DNA from: Motacilla alba alba
Lineage: Eukaryota; Chordata; Aves; Passeriformes; Motacillidae
DNA: 64,000 nt
Assembly (NCBI RefSeq): GCF_015832195.1
Contig: NC_052020.1
Coordinates: 5,896,254 to 5,960,253 of the forward strand
Direction: 5' to 3'
Position numbers and translations under genes: made by a program. Below are positions 1 through 13,300 of this stretch, in pieces. The stretch's first letter is position 1. Every line of letters starts with the position of its first letter. Under the pieces are notes generated by a model. That model made no database searches. It worked only from the letters and a program-made list of their open reading frames with translations, and was not told where the DNA came from.

Positions 1-838
1 TTATTGCTGTGGTTGGGTGTTGCTTTTCCCCTTCACTTGTTTTTCAGGGTTCCAAAGGTGGGTTGTTTCTTATTGAAAAAATTTTCTGCACTGTTGAATT
101 GTTGGTAAGGAAGAATGAGGTTGCATCTGCACTAGAGTTGGCAAGACTTTTTTTTTGGTTTTTTTTTGGTGCTGTTTTGTTGAGGGTTGAGGCTTTGCAG
201 ATAGTGATGCCATATAATTACTTAGACACGTTTGCCCTCTTGAGTGGGATGCTCACTGAGTGCTTCCTTCCTGTTGCAATTCTTTGTGGGGAAGAGGTCC
301 ACATTCTGCAGAAAATTAACCTATCTGTTCTCTTAAGCTTGCAAACAACTCAGTGAAATGAACTGGTTTTGCTCCAGTAGTCCTATATTCTTTGAATAAC
401 ATCTATTTTCAAGCTGCCATTCACACTAGAAGAAAATGCATCGAATCAAATTTTTCTCACAAGAAAGCTTAGGTTTTTGTTTTTAAAGTTTAAATAAACG
501 ATGCTACAGCTTTTAGGCCAGCACACATACGCAAGCCTTAATGTCAGGAGAATTGCAAATGTCAGAGATGAGCTTTGAAATCACGGTACTGCTTAAATAC
601 AGTCCTTGAAGTTTTGGTTTGATTGAACCCAAACTGAGCTCTAAGATAAGTTGATTTGCAGTCCACTTGAGAGCAAGGTATAAAAAGATCACATTTAGAC
701 AGAGAGTTTTTTTAATTCAATTATAAGAGATGAGGATTTTATTGATAGTTTGGTAGCAGCAGAACACAAAATGGCACAATATTTAGGAATGAAACCATTG
801 TAAGTAACTGATATGCCAAATAATTCTTTTTTATAAGC

Positions 839-889
839 TGAAATGTAATTTCAATTCATGCTTTTGTAAGAAGCTGAAATGTAATTTCA
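839..889. repeat. Two identical 15-bp interrupted palindromes, 36 bp apart
   Basis: The sequence TGAAATGTAATTTCA occurs at 839-853 and again at 875-889. Each copy is a perfect inverted repeat with 6-bp arms and a GTA centre. Both are preceded by AGC, so the shared block is 18 bp. This could be a small local duplication or a paired protein-binding site; nothing nearby decides between these. Confidence 0.6.
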
Positions 890-3800
890 TTTAAGTATGG
901 AGCTAGGATTGTATTGTTTTGATTTTAATTGGAGCTTGCCCTAGAAGGTTCCTTCTTGCCTTTGATTAGACCATTCCTAGACCATTTTAGAAACTGATCT
1001 GTCAGGAATCAATTTTACACTGCACTAATCAACTAATATTAAAGGTGATTCAGTAAAACACTGTGAATAACCTTGAAGAAATTGCAGCTGAGAACTTCAT
1101 AGCGAAGTATGTTCACTATCATTATCAGCTGCTGAAAAAAGTCTGAGATTAAACAGTGTTAAGAGTTAGAAAAAAAAAAGATGAAGAAGCAGATAGTCCT
1201 TTTTTTCTATAAACTGATGGCAGATTTGTCAACATTTCTCAGTTGTATATTCTGAATAGCTGCTACTTATGGAAAAGATCCAAAGTTTAAAAAAAAATTA
1301 GGAAATTTTTCACAGAAATCATTGAGCTGAGTGAAGCAATAAAGTCTCTGTATATGGTTCCATCAATGACATACTCAGAAATGAGCTGAAAAGTTATTTC
1401 TGTAATGCAAAGTGGTAGGCTTTTCATGTATTGTTTTTTATCCAATATGGTGTGCATATATGTGAGCTTATAGATAGTATGCAATATGTAGGTTACGGTA
1501 CTTAACCTAACAAATAAGTATGAAGAGAAGATCTTCCAGTAAAACAATTTGGGTGGCAAAGGAGAGGTTACACCAGCAGAAATATGAATTGAGAAGGAGT
1601 GGAAGATGGAGCAAATATAAGGACAGTTGCTTAAATCACTTCTTTAAATCCTGTGGCATTTTTGAAGCACATTTATGGTCCCAAATGTTTACTTGCTCCT
1701 TTCCATTCAAGTGCATATTATCCCCATTTCTGCAAATTTCTTCCCCAAATGCACTTTCTTTTACAGTTTTTCACTTGTTTTTCTGCTTGCACTCTTTGCA
1801 GTACATCCTGGTTTCTTCCTCCTCTGCATTTGCTGACCTGATACACACAGATCCTGAAAAATTGTGCTGCTAGATCACAACTCTGTGTGCTCCCTGCCAA
1901 GCTCAGGGAAACACAGTCCTTCAAGGTCTGAAGCACAGCTTCCTCAAAGTGCAAATCTTTATTTACAGCTGTTTATTTACATCATATATGATGTGTGGGG
2001 GTACTGTGTGCATGATCAGGCCAGAGGAACCATAACTGGTGTATTTATTCTAATCTAAAAATATGACTCCAGGTCCTCCTTGATTTACTCTGGCCTTGCT
2101 GAAGAGATTATGAAAGCACAAAGGACCTTAAGTTTCTCACTCAGGAGTGAGTCCTACTCAGCATTATCTCAGAGCAGCAGTTTGCTGTGAAGGTGCTACA
2201 TGTGATGTGGCAAATGTTAGCGGTGCAGACCAGGCGGGTGGGACACGTGAAGCAGCCGGGGTGCTGGTGCTTCTGTGCTCACAGAACACCAGGATCCAGG
2301 CACCACCCCACCAGTTTATCAGCTCTGCACTTGGTCTTTCTGTAGGTGTGAATTTCAGTGCTGGTTCCTGGCCCAGGGCTCCTCAGAGCAACAAGAGCTG
2401 AAATCCTGAGAATGAGAACGCGAACGGCGAGCAGCGGCTTCGGCTGAGCCTGTTACAAACCTGGTCACTTGCTCGCCAGAGCTGCTACTCTGAGGCACTC
2501 AAGTCTGAGGTATTTGCTATTCTGGACAGATTGTGGGAATCCAGGGCTCTGTGTGGGTGACACTTCCTCTAAACAGGCTTGTTGCAGCACTTGTCATTGA
2601 TATAGAAAGACTGATATCTCCTATGTTTTGGTGGCTCTTTCGGAGCTGAGTCCTTTGCTGTGGGGACAGGACAGCCTGCTCTGCCCTGTCACTCTTCTCA
2701 GGTATCATCCCCAGGGAAGAGCTGCCACCATCCCTTATTGTATGTATTTCCAGGTGTAGTGGATCATGTCTGAGTGATGCCGAGGGCTCTGTTCCCCAGG
2801 TGGTCCCTTGCTTTTATCATCGATGATTTCTGTGTGCTTTGGTCTCCCTTCCTCTCTTCTTTAACTGAGATAGAGCATAAGCAGACTGGTAAAAGTCACT
2901 AAATCTCATTTTTATCTTGACCTTGAATTAAACTCAAAGTTTTGTATAGCATTTGGCAGAAAGTCATGTGGATTTTGCTTTTTAAATTTTTTTTTTTTGC
3001 TACATTTTAACTGAATTCACTGGGATCCTTTCAGTCCTCAAACTCGGAGAGTTAAACTATCTAAGTTTGAGAAGCATCAAGTCTCTCATGGTCACTGCAT
3101 TTTATGCAGCTCCAAGTTTCAGCAGTTGGACTCAGATTTGAATATCACTAAATAAAGAGTTGGCCAAATTTATGGCAAATGTGAGCCAGTTTAGTTCTGC
3201 AGGCAAGGAGCTTATGTTGATTTATTCTAACAGAATAGCAGGACCCAGCATTGTTTATGGGGTATCAATGGACATTAAACACCTCATGGAAACATTGTGC
3301 TCAAACTATGAAAACATTAAAGGTTACTTCAGACACGGGTATGAGCAGAGGTCTTTCACAAAACATTCTACAGAAAATAGGGTGAGATAAGGGGGGAAAA
3401 TTAAATCTAAAAATATGCAGGGGGAAAAACCCTATAAAAACCCTGTTGCCTACAAAGGCATTTTTTCCAGTGCATAGCTCAATGATTAAGTAATATTTAA
3501 ACTCCAACTTGAGGCCTCACATGGAAACTAAGAATGCCTCTTGCTGAATCTCTGCCTTGCTCTTCATGCTTTCTATCAGGGATGAGAACTGTTTGAGGTT
3601 ATTAATCATCTTAAGCACATTGATCTTATTAATAAATATACAACCCTGGACCATATAAAAAGAAATAATTCAAACTTGGTTTCAAAAAACCTGATAAAAG
3701 GAGGATAAACAGAAGGGAACTGGATTTTAAAGAAAAAAAAAAGTTTACAATGCTGTGTTGTTTGATCTTGAAGTATAAATTGGAATTCTGTAAGCACTAG

Positions 3801-5793
3801 GGGAGTGAAGGTTTTCTTTGAAGGAAAATCTATATTGGGGACTTTAATTAATAGATGCTTGAATGGGACAAGTTGCTTATTTGTAAAACAGAGCCTGCTC
3901 TGGCTGTTAGAAATGCAGTCTCAAGTGTTTGTATCCATGGGGGCTGGAGACTTTGGACAGGAAGGTTTGTCTTCTGCCTCTGCAGTGGGTGGGAGAAGAC
4001 AGAATAGCCACCACTGCTCTGTTTGAGTGTGGTTGGTTTTAGCTTCAGGGAAATTACACATCTTTCCAGTTTATAAATATCAAAAGAATTTGTAGTAAGT
4101 TGGATACAATCCAGAAATATTGAAGTGGACAGGAAATCTTCCTCCTTAAAAATGCCATAATTTAAAAAATAAAACCTAAGTTTATGTGCAAAGATCTGAA
4201 AATATGTTTTTGGATCACTTCTGCCATGTATGCTCAATCCAGCAATCCAGTTGAGAGGTTTGTATCATGAATATTTTATTTCAATGCATTTTTCTGAATT
4301 GATGAACAAACAGATACAATGATTTGGCTTAAATTTTATAACGATAGACAAAAATGTTCACATTTTAAGTCCCTAAACCTTTAATAGCAGTTTAGCTAGT
4401 CTTTAATAATTCTTTACCTTTAAAAAATTCAAACTTAGGAAAAAAAGTAGCTAAAAAGAATCCTTAAAACCAAGTCTTCATTAAGAGGGGACATGAATCC
4501 TTTCCCTTACCTGCTAAGGTGTAGCCTCTGTCCTTGGCAGCACTCCTTGGAGTGTTGTTTCTCAACTGGATATAAATGAAAGCATACAATTCCATGTGGA
4601 TTTTCTTTCTGCATGCTTTCCTTCAAGTCTCAGTTTAAAACCAAGCAAAAATCTACAAGGTACAGGGTAGGACAAGAATTCTTGTAATTCAACAAATTCC
4701 AAGCGGAGTCTTTGCTAGTTATATTTTTATGCCAGGTTTTGATATGTGTGGTGGTGTAGTGTGATTTAACTGGATTTGTAAATGGGCAAAAGTTAGACCT
4801 ACTATAGGTACAAAAACTCTGCAAGCACCATCTCTTTCATGGGTGGCTTATACAATTCAGTTTGACAGAGGGCAGTAATACAGAACTCTGGTGAAAAAGA
4901 ATAAAAGCACCTTAACTTCCTCTTCGCTGAGAGATGAGAGGTGTAAATCCACTGACCTACAGCTACTGGAGAATTGTGGGCAGGAGGCAACACATCTGTT
5001 TGCCTCCTTTTAAAGTTGCTTTGCATCCCTGGAAAGAGACCACATGAGAATTGATGTTTTCGTGCCAAATGAGGATCCTCCCAATCTTTGAGGGGTGGAT
5101 AAACTTGCTTTAAGCTGATTTACTGCGGCAACGTGCTCAAAACAGATGGAGAGCATCAGTGCCTGAAATAAAGTCTCCTAATGAACACTGCCAGGCAAGG
5201 AACCCCCTGACACAAAATGCTGCAGAAGCTGCAGTTACACAAACCAGAGCAGTGAGTGTTCAGGAGGATTTGTATACTGAGGCAGGTTTTTATCTCTGGT
5301 GCTTACCCTGCAGCTGTTGTAAAAACTGGACAGCAGGTTCGCTTTTCCCCATGTGTTTTACTGCAGGAACACTCTTGCAAGGGTGTCATCCTTAGTTTAC
5401 CTGATTTAGAGGGGTCTAAGAAAGACACTTGCTTTGGAATGTTCTAGACCAAGCAGATTGGCCTGTCTGCAGTTAGGAAGTGTGAGATAAGACCAGTTCA
5501 AGAGCTGTCATATTCTGATTTGATTTGATTTCTTAATATGGTTTCTGCAGTGCATACATATAACCTATCAAGTAATATAAATAGACACACATTCCATTTT
5601 ATATACAGCCAACTAATCATTTGAGACACTTGCCTTTTATGCTTGATTTCACAAGTAAACTGCTTTATTTCCTATGATAAGACAACAGGGACATATTGGC
5701 TAATATAATTTTTAAAGTAGTTTTCTTATCAAGATGCAGGTAAAAGATTTTTTTAAAATGCTAGATTAACAATACAGCATGATTAATTATCTT

Positions 5794-5816
5794 GACACCA
5801 CACAGTGTTTGGTGTC
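5794..5816. repeat. Short inverted repeat (hairpin)
   Basis: GACACCA at 5794-5800 is the exact reverse complement of TGGTGTC at 5810-5816, with a 9-bp spacer. Arms of 7 bp are expected now and then by chance in 64 kb, so this is recorded as structure only. Confidence 0.4.
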
Positions 5817-6292
5817 CTCTAAAAAGAGAAGAGTCAATTCAGTGTCTAACTATGCTTCAGCAGGTGTATTAGAGTTGGAATAACATCCTCATTCTTATGC
5901 TATTTCACCTTAAGCTATTTTTGTGCAGTCTTTGACCTTCCAAAACAATATTGCAAATGAAATTAGCATTTGTGATGCTGGTCATTAGCTGCAAATTAAT
6001 AAAAAAGTTAGGAGGGGAAGAGATTCAAGGACAATGTTGGTTTTTACATAGTTTTTCTGTGCTGTTCTTGCCCAGGGTTTTGCATTGCATCACTTAGTTC
6101 CTAGCTATTCTTGTTCCAACCTCATGGCTTTTAGGTGATTATATACATGTAATAAGTTTAAATATTTCAAAGACCCTTGCTTTTGAGGTCTCCTGGAAGA
6201 TAGAACCTAAAACTGAACTTGTTACAGTGATTTTATGATTTTTCTTTAATTTAAAGAAAAAAACGGCAGCATTGACCTTCTGGGGACTGTTT

Positions 6293-6308
6293 TGTGTGTG
6301 TGTGTGTG
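6293..6308. repeat. (TG)8 dinucleotide microsatellite
   Basis: Eight uninterrupted TG units, followed by TA and a short C run. It is short and probably only weakly variable. Confidence 0.9.
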
Positions 6309-9088
6309 TACCCCCACCTCGCATTTCTCCCTGTACTCCCCCAAGGGAGGATTAATGTAAGATGTTGAGGACATTTCTTTTTTCTGTGGCACAATAGCCT
6401 GTTGTCCACATGTAGAAGAGATGCCTGTTAATGACAAGTGGAATATTTGTTTTCCCACCAAGGCTGACACACAGTTTCAAAGGTCAAGCTCTGTCTGATA
6501 CTGCATTTACTGGCTTAAACTTTTCTTTTCCCACAGTGGATGAATTTGTGTAGCTGCCCCAGCTGCTTTCCCATTTTCTGCAATGTGTCTCTAGCAGTTC
6601 TCCAGCTTCTTTGCTTCGCTCAAAGCTGAACACAGCACAAGCAGCTAATTAGTCTGTCCTGATAAATAAAGCAGTGCTTTATGGGAGACTGGGGCAGACC
6701 TGGCTAAGCATGAGCAAGTGCCTTGGCTTACAAGTTGATTTTTGTTCAAAGGCTTCAATTAAGTGTTTTGATCCTCAATTTGATTAACAGGTGAAAATGC
6801 AAAATGAGACCGAGCTGGGGAGTTGTGAGTGGGAATTTTTTCCCTGTCTTACATTAGGTCAAGTATTTCCACAATCTATAAATGTTTCTAGGACGTGCTC
6901 CAATTCAGGGACTTCAAGGAAAAGAATGTCCCATGGGAACAGCTGGGGTGTGCTTGCCTATGCCAAAGACCAAATTTTGTGCTGCGTTTTGGAGTGGTTG
7001 CCTCCACAGAAAGCACGAGCTGCTGAAAGGAGATATCTGTCCTTTCCCTGTCCCCCTCATTAAGCAGCAGGTTCTGGCTGAGCACTTTGCACATCAGTCA
7101 CACAGGGCCTTTTTCCCTTTCTCCGTAGCTGCGGCACCAGTGAGATAATGTCCTCTTGTATACAGGCAGGAAAAACTTGGTGAAGCATAAAATCTGTTCT
7201 TTCCAAACAGCTCACTTCTGATGGAAGAAACAGCTTCCAGTCTCACAGTAAGAGGACTAACTTGTCACTCACTGGAGCAATTTACCTGTTCCAAAAGGCA
7301 CAGCAATTGTTTCCAAGCATGAAAGCAGCCACTGTTAAAAAGAGAAGTAACCAAAAGTGGGTAGAATTAAATCAACATTACTTAGGAATGGGTCACCCTG
7401 TTTGTTTTGAAGCTGTCATTGTTTAAAGTTTTTGTCCAAAAAGCATCTAATTAGCGACACAGAGGGAAAAATGTGTTATTAAAATTAAAAAAGAGGCACA
7501 ATCACAACTGTATTCAGAAGTACTTCAGGGTAAGATTTCAAGCAGCTAATGTCATGTCAGTGTGTTCCTTTATGCTTTTAAACAGTTCTTCAGTTGCGTG
7601 GTTGAAATGATGGTGTTTTTAAGAAAATAAATTATTTTTAGTTTAATTTGTTTTACCGCACATATTTTTGCCAATGAAATGGTTTGTCACTGACCCCCTT
7701 TATAATATTGTTAGCTCAAGTGCAATAATTGCTTTTTCTTGCAGGCTGAGTGAGGCATCGACCTGTGAAGTATGAGTTAAAGTTCAAATTATGCAGCCTT
7801 TGTTCTTTGCTTCAGACTATCTGCTCTGAATATATAACACAGGCAGTAAGACATCAAATAAGATGTATCAAAAATGTATTTTTCAGTTCCGAGGGTAGAT
7901 CAGTATCTGGGCAGGAGACAAGTGCAGTATATTTTTTTTTAATAAACACAAGAACTTTACAGTGAGTTTTAGTAATGCATCTTATTTTATAGCCTATTTC
8001 TTCTCTTCTCTCTTTCTTAATGGATTAGCCTAAGTGTTAAATTGTACTAAGAGCAGTTAGAGGTTTTTGTTATAAAATAATATTGCAGCAAACTCCCCCT
8101 TAAAGCATCAGTTGATTTATCTGTATAGACTGTGTGGAAGTTCTTTCTGGTCAATAGGTTAAGACAGTAGAAAATAACAAGCAAGGCTCTAGCAAGTACA
8201 GGAATGAACTATCACAGGGAAAGGTCAGCACGGTGTCTGCTCCAGCAGTGTGGCCTCTCCCCTCTATAGGAGTTATATGCCTGTCATCAGAGCCAAGCCA
8301 TGGAGCTTAAACAAATGTCTAGCTGAGACTGGATATTAGAGAAGGGCTAGGAAGAAGGTAAATACTGTTTGTATTCTGACAATTCATTGCGATTTCCACA
8401 GCAGTTCAATAATGTAGGCAGCCCCTTATGTCTTTCCTCCTCCATTTCCAGTAGGAGCAGCCAGGCTATTTTTTTGCAATATTGTATTTAAACACCCTAA
8501 AATAATCATATTACATATTCAGTAGCAGGTTGATTTCCCTGAAGAGCAGAATATTGCCATCCCTGGCACATTGATACGATCCACATGCAATCAGATGTGC
8601 AGAGTAACACCCTGTTCCTCAGAGGCCAAAACTGTTCTGAAGGCAAAGCCTCTGCACCCACCCTTATTAATATGCAAATCCTGCCCCTGTGGAGTTGTTA
8701 TTCTGGGCCATTCTTGGCTCCAAGCTTTCCCAGTGCTGCTGAATGAAGATGCTCTTTCTTCACTGTCCAAAGCTGTCCATCAGTGAATTCTTCTGTATCT
8801 AGGTAGAAACCTCCAGTGCTGTTGAGGATCCTGGGAAATAGGATGCAAGGCTAAAACCCTTTTATGAAAATTAAATGACCAAGCAGTGCAATACAGCCAT
8901 GTCTGTGAGATTGCCAACTTGTGCCAGCTTCGGTCAACAGTATTCTTTGCTCAGAGGTTCCTCAATTAGATCAGATTTTCTAAAACACTTTAGTCTTGTG
9001 CATATATAAGAAAGAAAGGAGGGAAAACATTTTTTAGGTGGTGCTGATGTGTTGTTATAGTAACTCCAAAAGTCTAGGAATCTGAGGC

Positions 9089-9114
9089 AAACAGTTTAAA
9101 CAGTTTAAACAGTT
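9089..9114. repeat. 9-bp tandem triplication
   Basis: The unit AAACAGTTT is repeated three times, with the last copy ending in G. The unit is nearly its own reverse complement and contains a CAGTT core, the minus-strand form of the AACTG MYB-type core. Replication slippage is a sufficient explanation. Confidence 0.75.
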
Positions 9115-9471
9115 GGCCTCTTGCAATATCCCAATAGCCAAATGTTCCCATTGTGTTTCTACAGCACTATCTCCTTTGTTGGTGATTTAGTGATTTATCA
9201 AATTCTCTATGCTTAGCACACATACTGGAGATAAATTATAAATAGCTGTACTAGTCAGATCATCTCAGCTGTTTTTTGTTATCCAGCACCATCCAAACAG
9301 AGGGAAGAATGGAAACACTGACCATGCTTAATCTGAGTCCTCTCCTTGTCTCCAAATCCTCGTGTCTCAGAGCCTTCCACATCCAGGAATGGTTTCTATG
9401 TATTAAGTCATCTTTGTTGGATTCTGTTCCAGGAACATGGTCATTACTCTCTGAGCCTGTTAGATTTTAAT

Positions 9472-9485
9472 ATCTAATATTAGAT
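9472..9485. repeat. Perfect 14-bp palindrome
   Basis: ATCTAATATTAGAT is its own reverse complement, set in AT-rich DNA. It may be chance. Confidence 0.5.
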
Positions 9486-9559
9486 GAGATGAATTAAATC
9501 AGAGGATGGGTAAGAACTGGGTATACTGGATGAAGTAATGTAGCTCTGTTCTTGTTTCA

Positions 9560-9645
9560 ACCATTATCTCACTAGGAGACTTTGGGAAATCATGTAATCT
9601 CTCTAAAGATTTAAAATACTTTCTTGTAAAATGTGGCTAGTACTT
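9560..9645 (+). mobile_element. MIR-like SINE relic
   Basis: The order of words matches the core and LINE-related 3' half of a MIR element: a degraded version of the 'gacctTGGGcaagTCAtgTAAtCTCTct' segment at about 9578-9605, followed by 'cttGTAAAATGtGG' at about 9622-9636. The match is by recognition, not alignment. MIR-type SINEs are ancient and survive in birds as scattered, strongly diverged relics, which fits this degree of decay. There is no target-site duplication or tail left. It is non-coding and presumably inert, though such relics are sometimes retained as regulatory DNA. Confidence 0.55.
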
Positions 9646-10204
9646 GCAAGTCTTGAAAGCATTTTCCCTCTCTGTACAAGGAGAAAATAAAATATTATCA
9701 TTTTCCATCCTCATCTGTATCCTCTATATCAAAGAAGCTCTGTGGAAAAAGCATAAGCATAAAAGGAGAAAATTTATTCCATTTAGACAAATTGCTGAGA
9801 AAGGATGCAAGAAAGACTCCTGTGAGGTGGCATGCTTTTGCTTGAGCTCCCTATTTTAAGTACCTAAATAACATTTCTACCCACACATTTGCGTCAGGTA
9901 TAGCCTAAGGTAAATTTGGAATTTCTGTACCCTTGTCATAAAGAATCTATAAGTTGTGAAATTGGTTCTTCTCTGGATGCCTAGATAATTCACTCCATCC
10001 TGGAGCAGAGATTTTGAACTGTGAACAAAAGATATTTAAAGGCTGTTTTATGCTAATGACAATATCTCAGAGAATGAGGCTGAAATTAGCCCTGTGTTGA
10101 CTCTGCAAGAACTCTGCAGCAGCACTGCTGTTGAGTGAGGCATCTGCAGGAATTCTGAACACTCCTCCAGTACAGGCACTGGACATAAGGATACAACTTC
10201 ACAA

Positions 10205-10385
10205 GGATTCTATGAAAGCACTGAAATGCATTCTTTGGGGAGGTTGTGTGGTCTCCACCTCTGGAATTTTTAATGTTCCAATAGGATAAAGTGCTGGGCA
10301 GTCACATCTGATCTCCTAGCTGACCTTACTCTGTGAGATCTCCTGAGGTGCTTTCTAACTTGAATTATCCTTCAATACTATTCCT
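10205..10385 (+). mobile_element. Decayed CR1 LINE 3' end
   Basis: This stretch follows the CR1 3' region in order: the 'ggGAGGTTGTGtggTCTCCa' segment (about 10239-10259), a degraded middle, then 'GAGATCTCCTGAGGTgctTTCtAACtTGAATTAT' (about 10336-10369), which corresponds to the family's closing words before its short ATTCT-type tail. It lies in the plus direction, is 5' truncated like most CR1 copies, and carries many substitutions, so it is an old insertion. No reading frame survives. Confidence 0.7.
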
Positions 10386-10389
10386 CTTG

Positions 10390-13300
10390 GACAACAGAGA
10401 CAACCAGATCACATCTCTCGCATCTTGAATAGTCTCTGCTACTGCATTTAAAACAGAGAGTCAACAGATTTTTCTCTGACAATTCTTTTAGTAAAATAGC
10501 GACCCTGCTCTCACTTAATGAGAAGTCTTGTCAATGGTGACCAGACTTAGGAAGGATTTCTAGGATTTAGTCTTGGAATGTCAGAGAGGCCTTCATCATC
10601 ATAATGTAAAGTGTCTTAAGTTAATTGGAATTGCAGAAATTATCTTCTCCTATGTATTTTGCTTTCCACTTAAACTACTTGCCTTGCTCAGAGTATTGAT
10701 ATTATGAACATTTCCACTCAGCATGTTAGTTTTTACTTTCCATTTCTGAAGGTTCACAGAATTTTGTTCAATTTATAGTTGGAACAATTTTTCATTTCTG
10801 CTACTGAGCTGGATTCTGTTCTCCAAGCAGTCAAATTGCTGTTAACAGATTCTTTGAATGTTTCTAATCGGTTTTGATTCAAAACCAAAACAGATGAGCA
10901 CAGCATACCTTAAGTGTCAATTTAAAATAACCCGTCTGTCTTCAATATAATCTCCAGTGGTAGTTTAACTGCTGGTGGGGACTAACATCTTAATTTGCCA
11001 GGGCTGTCTCCAAAAGAGCTGTGCAGCTGTTTTGTGATGGGAAGGGCAGGATTCATACTTCTACCTTAGAGGCCAAAATACTGACAGTACTGTTTTCTCA
11101 GCTGCTATGACAGAGTTCCTTTTCTTTTCTTTTTCACAGTTTCTGGCTACCTTCTTCCTCATATTCCTCTGTGAAAATACGACTACTCCTGTCTCTGTTA
11201 CGAGGAATTTTGGGAGGACTTCATAACCAGGACTGCCCCAGATACTGCTGTAGTTTTCTCTCTTAATTCCTGAACTGGCACTAAGACACTGTTGGCACTG
11301 AATTTGTGAGAAGCAGTGACACCAAAATGAGATTTAGACTTGAAGCTCAATACCTTTGTAGAAACACAAATGTTTAGAAACAATAGCTGAACATATTTGT
11401 AGAGATGAAAAAGAGTTTGTTTGCATGCCTGCAGCTGATTGCTTTATTACCTGTGAAAACTTAGCCCTCTTCTTTCTAATAAGTCTTGAAAACCCCATGA
11501 CATTGTTTCCATGTATTAATTCTTAAATATATTACAAAAGAGGGTAAAAAATAGCAAATATGTTATACAGGCATAAAAGGATGGTCCACATTACTGGGAG
11601 GCAGCAGGGAGTGACTTTCCCACTGCACCTTTTTCCATGAAGGTGTTCTTTGTGCAGAACATATATTAAAGGAACACCCATTAGCCTGTTTTTCCAGGGA
11701 AAATGTACCCCATCACACAGCATGCTAATCAACAAGTTGCTAAATGGGAGAGTTAACACAGAAACAAGTCAGCCTAAAAAGGCTTTGAGATGGTTTTGCA
11801 TGTGAGTGGAACAAATGAAAGTGCAAATGCTCTTTCAGAATCCTAATTGACTTTCCCTGACACAAGCACATTAACTGATGGGGGATATGTTTTCTAACAC
11901 AATGTCTTTTCCTGGAGGCAGAATTAACAAATCCAAAATCTCATCAATGTTTTTCATAGAGAACTGTTTCAAGAATATAACACTGACTAAAATGAGGAGG
12001 AATCAAAATGATTTGTCTTTTCCAGTAGTCCTTGAATTACCATTCTGAAAGACTAGTTGTTAAATGTAAAATGAATCTGTCTTAAAAATCAATCCAAACT
12101 GCGGTCATGATACTTGCCATTTCAGGAACTGATATTACAGGAATGTTTGAGGATTGATACTTATCATGTTGCTGGCAGTTTTAGGTGGGGTAACAGGATG
12201 AAATAACATGCTTTCATGAATTCTCAGAAGGTTCTTTTCCCTGTGTGTTTTCAGGGATTATTTTTTTTTTCAATTTCAGTGTTTTCAGAATACCGTTTTA
12301 TGTACAAAAGTCCTTCCAGGCTGTGAAAAGATTCATGGGTTTAGAAGACATTAGAGGCAAGTGAGCTCTCTTAAGATAACAGAGTTCCAAATGTGGAACC
12401 ACAACAACAAAAAAACCCAACAACTTCTTAGAAAGCCTCCTTGTGCTTTTGAACTTTGAGTAGTGCTCATATTCTAATCACTCTGACAATATGAAGACAG
12501 TTGGTAACTGAAAGCCTTCCAGATGCATAAAGGAAGTACAGTTACATAAGAATCTCAAAGCTTTTAGTTCAAAACCACTGGTATATTGTAAAACAACTTT
12601 TAGTCATTTCAAGAAACACAGCATTGACTTTTAGTGATTCTGAATCTCAGCTGACATTTGTTTCATACAGACAAACCGGCAATTTATCCTGTCTATTCTT
12701 GTTTTGTTGTTAGAATAGGTCACAACATCCTAACTTTAAAATGGATAAATGGTATGGCCTGTTTGTTTTTGTTTTTTGTTTTTTTTTCCCTTGATATTCT
12801 ACAGAGAATGGCTTGAATTCAGTGATGTCAAACATCATTTGTACACATCCATCCACTTCTTGTCACGTTTTCATCTAGAGGAAGCCAGCCAAGGAGGAAA
12901 GTTCTCTTGTAGTAGGAACTGTACTGACAAAGAGGAGAGTCTGTTTCCCAGGGCACTTTCACACACAGGACCTGTCTCTGAATGTTTGTCCTCCTCCTTT
13001 GTGCTCCTTCCTTTCACAGATGCATATTAGCAAGGAGAAGAAGTTGACTGCAAATTATTTGCTTTGCCTTTTTCTCACTGTTTTATCCCCATCCTATGTA
13101 ATTGTCACATGAAGTTTCCAACACAGTGAGTGCTAGCTTTGTGTATTTCCAGTGGAGTAAATCCCAAGTTTTTAATCAAAACATCTTTGCTACCATTATA
13201 ATCACCCTTTAAAGAATATGCTTCTAGTATCAAGTTATGAGTTATTAAGAAGAAAAAAAACCCCCTATTTTATAGCTTTTCCACCCCAACCCATGCTATG

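Larger units (their letters stand above)
1..6292. other. No gene recognised; AT-rich non-coding DNA
   Basis: I see no exon or known repeat here. Open frames are short and lack family resemblance. The longest are 115 codons at 9-356 (plus) and 129 codons at 3848-4237 (minus); both look like chance frames in T-rich or A-rich sequence. A slightly GC-richer stretch at about 2200-2460 contains a few CpGs but no splice or promoter pattern I can defend. Small structures are twin palindromes at 839-889 and a hairpin at 5794-5816, listed separately. Confidence 0.65.
6310..9555. other. No gene recognised; AT-rich non-coding DNA
   Basis: No convincing exon. Frames such as 6791-7063 and 6882-7148 (plus) overlap each other in different frames and show no known domain. 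Around 6640-6790 several TAATT-type homeodomain-like cores cluster, which could fit a conserved non-coding element, but that cannot be judged without alignment. The 9-bp triplication near 9.1 kb and the palindrome at 9472-9485 are listed separately. Confidence 0.6.

Noticed and set aside
9..356. 115-codon plus frame at the left end
   Set aside because: Rich in Phe, Leu and Val from T/G-rich DNA, crosses T runs at about 149-168, and has no domain or splice support.
3848..4237. 129-codon minus frame
   Set aside because: No recognisable motif; composition fits random AT-rich sequence.
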